Of a stretch of DNA of 23,288 nt, positions 1 through 6,880 are shown piece by piece. The stretch covers positions 1 through 23,288 of the forward strand of contig JAQVMR010000011.1 in assembly GCA_028703545.1 (NCBI GenBank), read 5' to 3'. This DNA is from Patescibacteria group bacterium. GTDB taxonomy: Bacteria > Patescibacteriota > Patescibacteriia > UBA1558 > S5-K13. Each line of letters starts with the position of its first letter. Within the stretch, counting starts at the first letter, position 1. Both the position numbers and the translations under genes were made by a program. The notes under the pieces were generated by a model, which worked only from the letters and a program-made list of their open reading frames with translations, had not been told where the DNA came from and made no database searches.

Positions 1-957
1 GTCTTTTATATTTATTTTTGCGCTTCCACCAATTGGAAAAGTAATCATTGGATTTGTATGACCAAAATCAACATTTGCAATAATTGGAATAGTTTTTAGT
101 TCTTCTTTTGTTTCTAAAATATATTTTAATTTTTCTTCTGTTATATCTACATTTTTCTGAAATCGTCCTATAATCAAAGCTTTTACGGTATTAAAATTTG
201 GTTGATGAATTAATGCTTGCAAATTTCTATCAAATTCAACACTAAAAAGATCTCCCGTTGCGTCATCGTCTTCAATAAAAAGAATTGAATCCTTTATGTC
301 AGGCATAAATTCTGTTCCTCTTAAGAGTCCAAATGTACATAAATTTGCTCCAAATATTTTACCCTGCGCCTCACCTTCATTTATAATTAAATACCCTCTA
401 TTTTTTTCTATGTTTCTATTGTCCTGATCCATATACCAAGTATCATCTGACCATGTTTTTGATGGCTCAACATTAAATTCCTCATCATTCATCAAACATT
501 TTTGAAAATATTCAACGTTGTATTCTAGTTCTTTTTGCATTGCAAAGAGTGAAAAATGAGGACCAGAATAAGTTATTAATCCAGTCTTGTGGGTAATTGC
601 ATTTGCAAGGGCTGTGATATCAGAATAACCACAAAAAATTTTTGGATTATTTTTTATGAGATTATAATCTAAATATTTAAGTAGTTGATTAGAATTAAAA
701 CCACCAATTACAGTAAGAATTGCTTTTACATTTTCATCAGAAAACGCATCGTGAATATCATCTACACGAGATTTTACTGAAGAAGACACCATAATATCTT
801 TTTCTTTACAATTTTTTGAAAATGTAATTACAAAACCCAAACTTTCTAATTTTTCTTTTGATAAGTGAACATTTTTTTCTGAAATCAAAGATAAGCTCCT
901 TGATGGAGCAATTATTCTTATTTCATCTCCTTTTTGTAATTTTTTTGGTATTATCAT
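1..957 (-). CDS. S66 family peptidase (LD-carboxypeptidase / MccF-like), 3' end outside window
   Basis: Reading starts at ATG 957 and stays open for 319 codons to the window edge, so the C-terminus is missing, probably by only about 20 residues. The S66 family holds cytoplasmic serine peptidases that trim murein tetrapeptides (LdcA) or cleave microcin C-type toxic peptides (MccF). Visible family marks are the N-terminal GDEIRIIAPS (10-19), the nucleophile elbow GYSDIT with Ser112, Glu229 in LFIEDD, and His300 in DFGHTNP followed by FPIGG. These fit the Ser-Glu-His triad. The length and N-terminus look more MccF-like than LdcA-like, but the substrate cannot be decided. It starts 4 nt after the stop of the upstream small gene, so the two are probably co-transcribed. 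No Shine-Dalgarno is seen. Confidence 0.9.
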   Translation of the reverse strand, partial: MIIPKKLQKGDEIRIIAPSRSLSLISEKNVHLSKEKLESLGFVITFSKNCKEKDIMVSSSVKSRVDDIHDAFSDENVKAILTVIGGFNSNQLLKYLDYNLIKNNPKIFCGYSDITALANAITHKTGLITYSGPHFSLFAMQKELEYNVEYFQKCLMNDEEFNVEPSKTWSDDTWYMDQDNRNIEKNRGYLIINEGEAQGKIFGANLCTFGLLRGTEFMPDIKDSILFIEDDDATGDLFSVEFDRNLQALIHQPNFNTVKALIIGRFQKNVDITEEKLKYILETKEELKTIPIIANVDFGHTNPMITFPIGGSAKINIKD

Positions 958-961
958 AAAA

Positions 962-1348
962 TTAAAAATTTATTATTTCCGAAATCCTTTCTCTGGGTAT
1001 TTTTCTTACCTTAACAATTTTATATCCATTAATATATAATTTCGTTAATCTATGAAGTCCATCAAGAAGCAACCACCTGCCTTTATTTTTCATAATATCT
1101 AGGGGATATTTCAAATCACAATTCATTACTCTTTGATATTCTTCTCTGTGTTTTTTTGAATTATTAATGACCTCTCTTGGTGTAAGATTATAAATCCCAT
1201 TTTCAGACCAAAATGCTACATCAAAATGCCATTCTAATTTTTTAATATCTATTTCTGAAATTGGCTCATCGAGTCTCCAAACCTTCTCTTCGTCCCAAGA
1301 AAAATCAAATCCAACATCTTTTATAATTTGTGGAATATTTTCTTGCAT
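962..1348 (-). CDS. Small ParB/sulfiredoxin-like protein (DGLHR motif)
   Basis: A 128-aa protein without signal peptide or membrane segment. The C-terminal third (about 84-120) reads as a ParB/sulfiredoxin-type core: a strand, then LLLDGLHRLTK, then a short strand KIVKVRKIP. The DGxHR signature is typical of ParB N-terminal/Srx-fold proteins, where it binds nucleotide. No helix-turn-helix is obvious, so a partition role is unlikely; many short proteins of this fold have no assigned function. It lies between the deaminase and the S66 peptidase. A degraded SEC-C tail stops 8 nt before its start codon, suggesting this gene was placed directly behind such a tail. Fold assignment is by motif only. 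Confidence 0.7.
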   Translation of the reverse strand: MQENIPQIIKDVGFDFSWDEEKVWRLDEPISEIDIKKLEWHFDVAFWSENGIYNLTPREVINNSKKHREEYQRVMNCDLKYPLDIMKNKGRWLLLDGLHRLTKLYINGYKIVKVRKIPRERISEIINF

Positions 1349-1356
1349 AAAATATA

Positions 1357-1401
1357 TTATTCATCCTTTCCATAACATTTCTTATAATTCCTAGTGAGTA
1401 A
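1357..1401 (-). pseudogene. SEC-C zinc-tail remnant upstream of the ParB-like gene
   Basis: Read on the minus strand this short frame ends RNYKKCYGKDE then TAA. It matches the end of the SecA tail (KYKNCCGKDE then TAA), with one zinc-binding cysteine changed to tyrosine. It has no start codon or ribosome site, and a stop precedes it. The resemblance is at both protein and DNA level, including the shared GATGAATAA ending. I read it as a decayed duplicate of a SEC-C-coding 3' end. Confidence 0.6.
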
Positions 1402-1402
1402 T

Positions 1403-1426
1403 CAAATAAAAACTTGTTTTTATTTG
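1403..1426. repeat. Perfect 10-bp inverted repeat, 4-nt loop
   Basis: CAAATAAAAA (1403-1412) and its complement (1417-1426) surround the loop CTTG. The stem is A/T-rich, with a T run on whichever strand is read, so it could act as a weak bidirectional terminator. It lies between two SEC-C remnants. Confidence 0.6.
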
Positions 1427-1445
1427 TTACGAACGACGGAATTTC

Positions 1446-1463
1446 AAGCGCCAAAGGGCGCTT
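1446..1463. repeat. GC-rich hairpin AAGCGCC/GGCGCTT
   Basis: A 7-bp perfect stem (1446-1452 with 1457-1463) with a 4-nt loop, followed on the plus strand by ATATTTTT. That looks like an intrinsic terminator on the plus strand, yet no plus-strand gene precedes it. It lies in the spacer behind the deaminase. Confidence 0.55.
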
Positions 1464-1479
1464 ATATTTTTACCATTCC

Positions 1480-1506
1480 CATCCCGCTAAGCGGGATGTC
1501 GCTCTT
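1480..1506. repeat. Repeated hairpin element, copy 2 (CATCCCGC stem plus TCGCTCTT)
   Basis: The stem CATCCCGC (1480-1487) and GCGGGATG (1491-1498) closes a TAA loop and is followed by TCGCTCTT. The 14-base string GGGATGTCGCTCTT (1493-1506) recurs exactly at 2048-2061. In both places it lies 15-18 nt from the stop of a SEC-C tail, so hairpin and tail form one repeated unit. Confidence 0.7.
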
Positions 1507-1524
1507 CATTATTATTAATAAATT

Positions 1525-1578
1525 TTATTCGTTCTTTCCACAACACTTTTTGATTTTATTACCGTGTCCGCAGGACTT
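1525..1578 (-). pseudogene. SEC-C zinc-tail remnant fused out of frame to the deaminase 3' end
   Basis: The minus-strand frame reads KSCGHGNKIKKCCGKNE then TAA. This keeps the SEC-C pattern CGxGxKxKKCCG, with three of four expected cysteines. It overlaps the last codons of the deaminase (stop at 1559-1561) in another frame. Dropping one base near 1573 would join the deaminase frame to this tail, so it may be a broken deaminase-SEC-C fusion or a duplicated secA end. There is no start codon of its own. Confidence 0.65.
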
Positions 1579-1987
1579 TTAATGCTTCATTTTCCATGTC
1601 TATAATTTGTAAATATTCTATCGGTTCGTTCAATCTTTTTACTATCTCTCTATTGTCTTGCTGTCCTTCATAATCTTGTTTATCTACTTTTTTCTTGCTG
1701 ATTGCAAACACAATTCTCCTGATTCCTGACCAATACGCTCGCGTAAGACACATAAGACATGGTTCTAATGAAGTATAAAGGGTCGCATCAGTAAGTTTTC
1801 CGATCTTCTGGAAGGCATCATCAATTGCCCTACACTCTGCGTGTTGATAACCAGGGTAAATATCACTCGTTTCTGACGCGACAATCTCATCTCTGAAAAC
1901 TATCAATGCTCCCGCAGGGAATCGCCCCTGTTTAGCCGACAGCTCTGATTGTTTAATCGCTAATTTTAGGAATTCTTTGTCGTTCAT
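1559..1987 (-). CDS. Cytidine/deoxycytidylate-type zinc deaminase (guanine or tRNA-adenosine deaminase-like)
   Basis: A 142-aa cytosolic enzyme of the CDA fold that hydrolytically removes an amino group from a base or nucleoside. The zinc site is complete: His49 with catalytic Glu51 in QHAECRAI, and Cys77 and Cys80 in SLEPCLMC. The SLEPCxMC form and the following AYWSGIRRIVFA point to the guanine deaminase/TadA branch rather than classic cytidine deaminase; the substrate is undecided. Base composition stands out: one 60-base line counts near 47 % GC against about 25 % in neighbours, which suggests recent transfer. Degraded SEC-C tails flank it on both sides, and the 3' one overlaps its last codons in another frame, so the C-terminus may be altered. 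Confidence 0.88.
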   Translation of the reverse strand: MNDKEFLKLAIKQSELSAKQGRFPAGALIVFRDEIVASETSDIYPGYQHAECRAIDDAFQKIGKLTDATLYTSLEPCLMCLTRAYWSGIRRIVFAISKKKVDKQDYEGQQDNREIVKRLNEPIEYLQIIDMENEALKVLRTR

Positions 1988-1993
1988 ATATTT

Positions 1994-2035
1994 TTATTCA
2001 CCATGACGCCTTTTATATTTCTTACCAGACCCATC
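1994..2035 (-). pseudogene. SEC-C zinc-tail remnant upstream of the deaminase
   Basis: Between secA and the deaminase a minus-strand frame reads DGSGKKYKRRHGE then TAA. GSGKKYK is the canonical SEC-C core, but the Cys-Cys pair is replaced by Arg-Arg-His. The frame opens 2 codons into the secA stop region and runs through the hairpin element, in a different frame from secA. It ends 6 nt before the deaminase ATG, mirroring the remnant before the ParB-like gene. Confidence 0.6.
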
Positions 2036-2061
2036 CCTCAATTCATCGGGATGTCGCTCTT
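2032..2061. repeat. Repeated hairpin element, copy 1 (CATCCC stem plus TCGCTCTT)
   Basis: CATCCC (2032-2037) pairs with GGGATG (2048-2053) and is followed by TCGCTCTT, identical over 14 bases to 1493-1506. The stem is shorter than in the other copy (6 versus 8 bp). It lies directly behind the secA stop codon. Confidence 0.7.
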
Positions 2062-2076
2062 TATTAAAAATTAAAA

Positions 2077-4875
2077 TTATTCATCTTTACCGCAACAATT
2101 TTTGTATTTAACTGGGCTTCCATCTGGTTTCTTTGCTCCACATGGACATGCATCATTTCTTCCTACTTTGTGTCCAAATTTTTTCACATCTTCATTTTTT
2201 AAAGTTGATATGTTGTGTGATTCTTGATTTGAAGCACCTTCTTGAGCCATAGATTTCGCTAAACCGAATTGTTTACTTTCTGCTGGATCATTTGTAACGA
2301 TTGGCACATTATTATTTTTCATTGGAGCAACAAGATTAATTGCTGGCATCACCTTATAAATGCTGTAAACTACTTGTTTTTCAATGTTATTTAAAAGTTC
2401 TACAAATAATTGATATGTTTCTCTTTTGTATTCAACTAATGGATCAGTTTGTGCATAACCGCGTAGTCCAATTCCTGCGCGCAAATGATCAATATTATCT
2501 AAATGCTCAATCCATAAACTATCAATTGAACGAAGTAAAATTCCTTTTTCAATTTCTGCTATTGGATTTTTTATATTTTCTATTCCTTCAATTTTAGCAA
2601 TTCGAGTCTTTAATTCTTCGTATTTAACTTTTGCCAAATTTGAAAAATATTCTATTATATTTGTTCGCTTTTGTGCTTCCGCTAATTTTTCATTTTTATT
2701 ATCACCTTCAATTAGTTCATTAAAACTATTTATTTCTTCATCTGTTAACGTGTAAATTGTTTTTATTGCTTCAAAAATTTCATTTATATTCCAGACAGTT
2801 CCATGATCAGATGCCGTATGAAATGAAACAATTTCATTTACTTCATTTTCTATTAATTCCAATACATATTCTGATAGATTTTCATAATTTTCAAATTTTT
2901 CCCCTTCTGATAATAATAGAATTCCTTTTCTTTTTTTATAAATTGTTTCACGTTGTTTATTCATCACATCATCATACTCAACCAAATGTTTTCTCATATC
3001 AAAATTATAACCCTCAACTCTCATTTGAGATTTTTCAATCGAACTTGAGACTAATTTATTTTCAATTGGCATATCATCTGGAATTTTCAATGTATTCATT
3101 ATACTTTTCATCCTATCTGAACCAAAAATTCTCATTAAGTCATCGTCCATTGAAACATAAAAACATGAAAGTCCGGGATCACCCTGACGACCACTACGAC
3201 CACGGAGCTGATTATCAATTCTACGAGATTCGTGGCGTTCTGTTCCTAAAACATACAGTCCTCCAAGCTCAACTACTTTTTTATATTCTATTTCGTTGTA
3301 TGGACTTCCGCCTAAAATTATGTCAACTCCACGACCAGCCATGTTTGTAGCAACCGTCACAGCTCCTACACGACCAGCTTGAGCAATTATTTCGGCTTCT
3401 TTTGCGTGTTGTTTTGCGTTTAAAACATTGTGTGGAACACCCTCTCTTTTTAATAATTCACTAAGTAATTCGTTTTTCTCAATTGAGATTGTACCAATTA
3501 AAACTGGTTGACCTTTTTCATGTTTTAATTTTACTTCTTTAACAATTGCAAGAAATTTTGCTTCTTCTGACTTATAAATTTTATCGTTTATATCTCGTCT
3601 AGAAATTAATTTATTTGTTGGAATTACATTAACCTCTAAATTATAAATTTTCATAAATTCCTCTGCTTCTGTCTGGGCTGTTCCCGTCATACCAGATAAT
3701 TTTTCATACATTCTGAAATAATTTTGAAAACTAACAGTGGCCAATGTCAAACTTTCTCTTTGAACACTTACTCCTTCTTTTGCCTCAATTGCTTGATGTA
3801 GGCCCTCGGAATATCTTCGCCCTGGCATCAGTCGGCCAGTAAATTCATCAACAATTGTAACTTCTCCATCTTTAACTATATAATCTTTGTCTCTTTTAAA
3901 TAGTAATCTTGCTTTTAATGCTGCTTCTAAATGAAAAATTGAATTAAAATCAGCATTTGACCACGGATCAAATGTTAATTTATTTGCAATATAATTTTGT
4001 CCTTCTTCAGTAAAAGTCACTGATCTCATTTTTTCATCTATATTATAATGGATATTTTCCTCTACATCACCAACAACGCTTGCAAATTTTTTATATTTAT
4101 CAGTTGACTCAGCGTCGGCTGATGAAATTATAAGCGGAGTTCTAGCCTCATCAATTAATACACTATCAACTTCATCAATGATACAATAATAATAACCCCC
4201 TTGACACAATTCAGAGGTTGATTGTTTCATGTTGTCGCGCAAATAATCAAAGCCAAATTCATTATTAGTACCATAAACTATATCAGCTTTATATGCTTCT
4301 TGTCTCGAAACAGGACGTAAATAATCCTCAACAATTGTTATATTGTTTGGTTTTCCGTCTTCTGCTTGAACGTGTGATGCATCATAAATATATGAAGCCT
4401 CATGCTCAATCGCAGAGACACTTAATCCTAAATAGTCATAAATCTGACCCATCCAAACACAATCTCTTTTTCCTAAATAATCATTTACAGTAATTAAATG
4501 AACGGCACGTCCAGTTAGGGCGTTTAAATAAAGTGCTAGAGTTGATGAGAGTGTTTTTCCTTCTCCAGTTTTCATTTCAGCGATTCTTCCTCTGTGAAGT
4601 GTAATTCCTGACATTAATTGAACATCATAATGACGCTGATTTAATGTTCGCTTTGCGGCTTCTCTAACCATAGCAAAAGTCTCTGGTAAAATTTCATCAA
4701 GAGTTATTTTTTCACTTTTTAAATCTTCCTGAAATTTTTTAGTTTTTGCACGCAGTTCTTCTTTTGATAATTTTTCTAATTCTGGTTCTAATGTATTAAT
4801 AGATTCAATTATGGGCAAAAGTGAATCAACATATTTTTGATTTGGATCTCCGAATATTTTTGATAAAAGTGACAT
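2077..4875 (-). CDS. secA: Protein translocase ATPase SecA
   Basis: A 932-aa motor ATPase that drives preproteins through SecYEG at the inner face of the membrane. Walker A is MKTGEGKT (101-108), Walker B DEVD (234-237), and DEARTPL follows. The second nucleotide domain carries GRGVDIILGG and QLRGRSGRQGDPG. The C-terminus is a SEC-C zinc tail with Cys910, Cys912, Cys927 and Cys928. Its CPCGAKKPDGSPVKYKNCCG form has about six more residues than the usual CPCGSGKKYKKCCG. Length is in the normal range. It lies 60 nt downstream of hpf, probably in the same transcript. Degraded copies of its zinc tail recur behind it at 1994-2035, 1525-1578 and 1357-1401. Confidence 0.98.
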   Translation of the reverse strand: MSLLSKIFGDPNQKYVDSLLPIIESINTLEPELEKLSKEELRAKTKKFQEDLKSEKITLDEILPETFAMVREAAKRTLNQRHYDVQLMSGITLHRGRIAEMKTGEGKTLSSTLALYLNALTGRAVHLITVNDYLGKRDCVWMGQIYDYLGLSVSAIEHEASYIYDASHVQAEDGKPNNITIVEDYLRPVSRQEAYKADIVYGTNNEFGFDYLRDNMKQSTSELCQGGYYYCIIDEVDSVLIDEARTPLIISSADAESTDKYKKFASVVGDVEENIHYNIDEKMRSVTFTEEGQNYIANKLTFDPWSNADFNSIFHLEAALKARLLFKRDKDYIVKDGEVTIVDEFTGRLMPGRRYSEGLHQAIEAKEGVSVQRESLTLATVSFQNYFRMYEKLSGMTGTAQTEAEEFMKIYNLEVNVIPTNKLISRRDINDKIYKSEEAKFLAIVKEVKLKHEKGQPVLIGTISIEKNELLSELLKREGVPHNVLNAKQHAKEAEIIAQAGRVGAVTVATNMAGRGVDIILGGSPYNEIEYKKVVELGGLYVLGTERHESRRIDNQLRGRSGRQGDPGLSCFYVSMDDDLMRIFGSDRMKSIMNTLKIPDDMPIENKLVSSSIEKSQMRVEGYNFDMRKHLVEYDDVMNKQRETIYKKRKGILLLSEGEKFENYENLSEYVLELIENEVNEIVSFHTASDHGTVWNINEIFEAIKTIYTLTDEEINSFNELIEGDNKNEKLAEAQKRTNIIEYFSNLAKVKYEELKTRIAKIEGIENIKNPIAEIEKGILLRSIDSLWIEHLDNIDHLRAGIGLRGYAQTDPLVEYKRETYQLFVELLNNIEKQVVYSIYKVMPAINLVAPMKNNNVPIVTNDPAESKQFGLAKSMAQEGASNQESHNISTLKNEDVKKFGHKVGRNDACPCGAKKPDGSPVKYKNCCGKDE

Positions 4876-4935
4876 AAACTTAAATTAATAAATAAAAACC
4901 TTATTGAAATTTAATATTTCAAATTAAAAATTATT

Positions 4936-5238
4936 TTATCTTTTTATTTTGTCTTTTAATTTTGTTATTTGTATTTCTAATTTATCTTTTACAATATCTA
5001 TTGATGACATTATATCTCCGGAACCAGCCTCTGCTCTTATCATTTTATTGCCCAATATTGTCATGTTTGCTTCAAATCTAAACACATCACCTTTTTGATG
5101 ATGAGAATCTTTTGAAATGTCAGCTCTAACAGAAGAAAAATTAAGTCCATATTTATCCAATGCTCCTATTTTTTCTTGTACATAGTCTTTAATTTTCTCT
5201 GTTAAATCCACATTTTTTGCATAAAATTGGATGTTCAT
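4936..5238 (-). CDS. hpf: Ribosome hibernation promoting factor, short form (HPF/RaiA/YfiA)
   Basis: A 100-aa protein with the HPF/RaiA beta-alpha fold: MNIQFYAKNVDLTEKIKDYVQEKI, then VRADISKDSHHQKGDVFRFEANM, then a closing helix with DIVKDKLEIQITKLKDKIKR. Such proteins bind the decoding region of the 30S subunit and store idle ribosomes. Only the N-terminal domain is present; the C-terminal dimerisation domain of long HPF is absent. It is first in a minus-strand unit with secA, and a promoter whose -35 box overlaps that of prs lies upstream. Confidence 0.93.
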   Translation of the reverse strand: MNIQFYAKNVDLTEKIKDYVQEKIGALDKYGLNFSSVRADISKDSHHQKGDVFRFEANMTILGNKMIRAEAGSGDIMSSIDIVKDKLEIQITKLKDKIKR

Positions 5239-5271
5239 TTTTTTGTTTTTTATTACTTAAATATATTATTT

Positions 5272-5300
5272 ATATTAGCAGTAAAAATCCTATTTGACAA
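5272..5300 (-). promoter_or_regulatory. Probable hpf promoter
   Basis: TTGTCA (5295-5300), 17-nt spacer, extended -10 TGC-TAATAT (-10 at 5272-5277), 33 nt before the hpf start. The -35 box overlaps the divergent prs -35 box by five bases. Confidence 0.5.
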
Positions 5301-5321
5301 ATTAACCCAAAGCGTTATTCT
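5294..5321 (+). promoter_or_regulatory. Probable prs promoter
   Basis: TTGACA (5294-5299), 16-nt spacer and TATTCT (5316-5321). This would give a short leader before the strong GGAGG ribosome site at 5345-5349. The 16-nt spacer is shared with the rpmA promoter and others in the window. Confidence 0.55.
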
Positions 5322-5353
5322 AGTGGTATAAAAATAATCTTTCTGGAGGAAAA

Positions 5354-6403
5354 ATGAACCCCATTTACAATTTTTTCAACCTGTTAAAAAAACTATTTTT
5401 TGTTATAGTGGGATCTTTGAGTCCTAAAGCATCTAATTGCAAATCCATAAGGTTGATAACAGGAACAAGTCATATTCAACAGACACAAAGAATCGCGCAC
5501 GAATTATCGAAAAAAATTGGTTATGCTGTTAAGTTAGTGCCAACGCTTATTGTTCCGTTTAAAAATGGAGAGCTACACGTCCAGGTCTTAGAAAATGTCA
5601 GGGGCTGTGATGTTTTTGCTATTCAAAGCCTACACTACAAATATAACTATAGTCTACTTGAAGAATATGAGCTTCTTATAGACTGTATAAGAGACTCTGC
5701 AAAAAGAATCACTGGAGTATTTCCCTGGCTTTGTTATACGAAGCAGGACAGAAAAACAATTCCAAGAGAATCTAGAAGCCTAAGGGTTGCAGCTAACAGA
5801 ATAAATCAATCTAGAACCCACAGAGTTCTATTGTTTGATATTCATAACTCCGCAACTGCTGATTTCTTTAAGATAAATGATAGAGTTTATCTTATGAAAT
5901 TACTCATCCAGGAACTGAAAAAAAGGAAACCCAGGGATGTTGTGCTCTGCAGTCCTGATATTGGTTCTGCAAAAAGAGTTGAAGCCATATCAAAACTAAC
6001 AGGAATTAAAGACATCTGTATAGTACAAAAAATTCATGATCACGAAAAAAAATGCATAGACAAAGAAAAAAGCCGTGTCCTAGGTGATGTAAAAGGAAAA
6101 AATGTATGGATTTTTGATGACATGATCCAATCTTTTGGAACCATGAGCACTGCACTTGATATTTTAGAAATGCATGGAGCAAAATCAATAACCGTCGCTG
6201 CTGTACATCCTGATTTTACACCAGAAGCCATAACAAACATCAAAAATTCATGTGCAGATGAAGTCATAGTAGTAGATACAATACCATTTGACAACATAAT
6301 ACCAAATAAGATAACAGTTATTGATCCTTCTGAATTTATAGCTGAATGCATATTCAGAATACACACAGAAAGATCTCTGAGTAAACTGTTTATGAAATTC
6401 TAG
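5354..6403 (+). CDS. prs: Divergent ribose-phosphate pyrophosphokinase (PRPP synthetase)
   Basis: A 349-aa relative of PRPP synthetase, which makes PRPP from ribose 5-phosphate and ATP for nucleotide, His and Trp synthesis. Recognisable blocks are YTKQDRK (128-134, usually YARQDRK), DIHN (162-165), SPDIGSAKR (200-208), GDVKGK (244-249) and FDDMIQSFGTMS (254-265). It is longer than the usual ~315 aa because of a hydrophobic N-terminus (residues 6-22). The PRPP loop, normally DDxIDTGGT, reads DDMIQSFGT, and the catalytic KRR segment appears as QKIHDHEKK, so activity may be altered. GC is about 40 % in sampled lines against about 25 % nearby. It has its own promoter, GGAGG site and terminator, all on the strand opposite its neighbours: an acquired gene is likely. 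Fold assignment firm, activity uncertain. Confidence 0.85.
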   Translation: MNPIYNFFNLLKKLFFVIVGSLSPKASNCKSIRLITGTSHIQQTQRIAHELSKKIGYAVKLVPTLIVPFKNGELHVQVLENVRGCDVFAIQSLHYKYNYSLLEEYELLIDCIRDSAKRITGVFPWLCYTKQDRKTIPRESRSLRVAANRINQSRTHRVLLFDIHNSATADFFKINDRVYLMKLLIQELKKRKPRDVVLCSPDIGSAKRVEAISKLTGIKDICIVQKIHDHEKKCIDKEKSRVLGDVKGKNVWIFDDMIQSFGTMSTALDILEMHGAKSITVAAVHPDFTPEAITNIKNSCADEVIVVDTIPFDNIIPNKITVIDPSEFIAECIFRIHTERSLSKLFMKF

Positions 6404-6412
6404 TCATAATAT

Positions 6413-6440
6413 AAGAATCCCTTCTTGGGGATTCTTTTTT
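6413..6440 (+). terminator. Intrinsic terminator of prs
   Basis: A 9-bp stem AAGAATCCC/GGGATTCTT with a 6-nt loop followed by a T run (to 6440), starting 9 nt after the prs stop. Confidence 0.85.
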
Positions 6441-6445
6441 AAAAA

Positions 6446-6473
6446 TTGACAAATATTAACATACTCATATTTA
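6446..6473 (+). promoter_or_regulatory. Possible upstream tandem promoter
   Basis: TTGACA (6446-6451), 16-nt spacer, weak TATTTA (6468-6473). It directly precedes the much better promoter at 6474-6501. Confidence 0.3.
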
Positions 6474-6501
6474 TTGACATTTTTATGATATTATATATAA
6501 T
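6474..6501 (+). promoter_or_regulatory. Consensus promoter of the unassigned transcript
   Basis: TTGACA (6474-6479), 16-nt spacer, TATAAT (6496-6501): both boxes perfect, with the same spacing as the rpmA promoter. No gene of normal size follows. Confidence 0.75.
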
Positions 6502-6691
6502 AAAAGTGGATGGAAGTAAGTCTTAAGAAGACAAATAAAATTGGTTTTAAGAGACGAAGACAATGGTAGGAGTCGCCATTCAAAAAAATAATAGGAGGAT
6601 TTTATGTAGAATATTAAACAAAGAGCACCGCCTTTCCTAACAAACGCAAACCCTAAAAAATAAATCTAAAAAAAGAGGTAATGATAATGAA

Positions 6692-6784
6692 ATGTATAAT
6701 ATTTTTCTAGAAAAGGATGCTATGTATGAAACGGAGAAACTGTTTTCAGAAACTCCAAGTTGTGTGGCTAAAAAAACAAAATAA
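6692..6784 (+). CDS. Possible 30-aa peptide inside the unassigned transcript
   Basis: ATG at 6692 opens a frame starting MYNIFLEKDAMYETEKLF and ending KKTK then TAA. An AGAGG site lies about 13 nt upstream, farther than ideal; a second start at 6722 has AAAAGG close upstream. The first 14 bases, ATGTATAATATTTT, are identical to the start of the 75-aa membrane protein at 6966. There is no homology I recognise. It may be a real small protein, a leader peptide or chance. Confidence 0.25.
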   Translation: MYNIFLEKDAMYETEKLFSETPSCVAKKTK

Positions 6785-6880
6785 TGTCTTTGTGACTAGG
6801 ATTTACTTGATTCTCCAAAAAAGAAACATTTACTCCAGGGTCCATAGACTAAAATATTAATCCCAACTCAAGCCCCTCCT

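Noticed and set aside
1394..1582. 62-codon plus-strand frame across the hairpins
   Set aside because: It is made of the inverted repeats and the complement of a SEC-C remnant; no ribosome site and no protein-like composition.
1357..2061. Integron cassette array (attC sites) behind secA
   Set aside because: The repeats code for SEC-C tails and carry 6-8 bp hairpins, but no GTTRRRY-type attC ends and no integrase are in the window.
2757..3350. 197-codon plus-strand frame inside secA
   Set aside because: Antisense shadow of the secA helicase region; Phe/Leu/His-rich composition typical of reverse-strand reading of AT-rich genes.
6040..6366. 108-codon minus-strand frame inside prs
   Set aside because: Antisense to conserved prs motifs, with no promoter or ribosome site.
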